Source of the DNA: Ryuthela nishihirai
Lineage: Eukaryota > Arthropoda > Arachnida > Araneae > Heptathelidae
Length of the DNA: 64,000 nucleotides
Reading direction: 5' to 3'
Assembly: GCA_038380435.1 (NCBI GenBank)
Contig: JAWZYU010000007.1
Span: forward strand, 24,655,001 to 24,719,000
The number at the start of each line of letters is the position of its first letter. Position 1 is the first letter of the stretch. The position numbers were made by a program, and so were the translations under genes. Under the pieces are notes generated by a model. It searched no databases. It saw nothing but the letters and a program-made list of their open reading frames with translations, and was not told the DNA's origin. Below are positions 63,901 through 64,000 of this stretch, piece after piece.

Positions 63901-64000
63901 ATACTAAACCATCTGAAGAATATGTATACTATTTTCCTACATATTGGTTCTCGAAAGACCACCATTATTTTTCGGACATCCTGTATATTATTAAACTGAA

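Larger units (their letters stand above)
63351..64000. repeat. Duplicated segment, copy 2 (empty site), runs off window
   Basis: Nearly identical to 61569-62504 but without the SINE-B insertion and without the palindrome. It also lacks 2-3 bases near 63615 ('caacacatcagg' against 'caacacaacatcagg'). The match still holds at the last base of the window. Confidence 0.93.

Noticed and set aside
1..64000. CRISPR array or prokaryotic operon
   Set aside because: No regular spacer-repeat pattern and no ribosome-binding-site or gene-packed layout. All signals are eukaryotic repeats.
61569..64000. LTRs of a retrotransposon formed by the two direct copies
   Set aside because: The repeated unit contains a SINE piece and a LINE tail, has no TG...CA ends or primer-binding site, and the space between the copies lacks gag/pol.

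Overview
This 64 kb window is AT-rich animal nuclear DNA dominated by transposable elements. Tc1/mariner, piggyBac, hAT and CR1/L2-type non-LTR remnants sit beside very abundant tRNA-derived SINEs. There is no operon structure, no prokaryotic gene spacing and no complete host gene. The element types suggest an arthropod. A chelicerate such as a horseshoe crab is one guess, but nothing here proves the taxon.

Three short-element families structure the window. SINE-A is about 375-390 bp, has a tRNA-Thr(CGT)-like head and a 3' end with no A-rich tail, and is present in about 20 copies. SINE-B is about 205 bp, has a tRNA-Ser(UGA)-like head and a TTTA-rich 3' end, and is present in about 18 copies. 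One SINE-B copy, at 33361, has its tRNA head replaced by a 5S rRNA head. SINE-C is a small third tRNA-like family near 40.7-41.2 kb. Many copies still have clear 9-13 bp target-site duplications (TSDs), so their boundaries can be placed exactly.

Layout: 0-10 kb holds SINEs, a possible LTR fragment, a 674-bp long-TIR element and a hAT remnant. 10.7-11.9 kb is a dead mariner. 12-20 kb is SINE-rich, with a SINE inserted in a SINE at 17.9 kb. 20-25 kb is a transposon nest: a Tc1 remnant, then a piggyBac-like element that contains a young DD41D transposon with identical 91-bp TIRs and an older Tc1-like element. 25.3-28.2 kb holds a CR1/L2-like LINE and a deleted second copy inside a SINE-A. 28.5-29.7 kb is a Tc1-like element. 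30-49 kb is old MITE and foldback material, the 5S SINE, hAT pieces and another Tc1-like element (45.7-46.9 kb). 49.3-49.8 kb is the best host-gene candidate: a TATA box, a leader, an ATG, a signal peptide and a splice donor. 50-60.5 kb is mostly intron-like or intergenic, with GC-rich promoter-like islands at 56.9 and 60.3 kb. 61.5-64 kb holds two direct copies of one segment; one has a SINE-B insertion and the other keeps the empty site.

The most noteworthy observations are the 5S/tRNA head swap on one SINE body, the filled/empty site pair, the nearly intact DD41D transposon broken by one 8-bp duplication, the layered piggyBac nest, a 3'-truncated SINE-A with an intact TSD, a conserved-looking open frame with no recognised homologue (15.0-15.2 kb, minus), and an unclassified interspersed repeat seen three times. 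Most other unassigned stretches are low-complexity AT-rich DNA.
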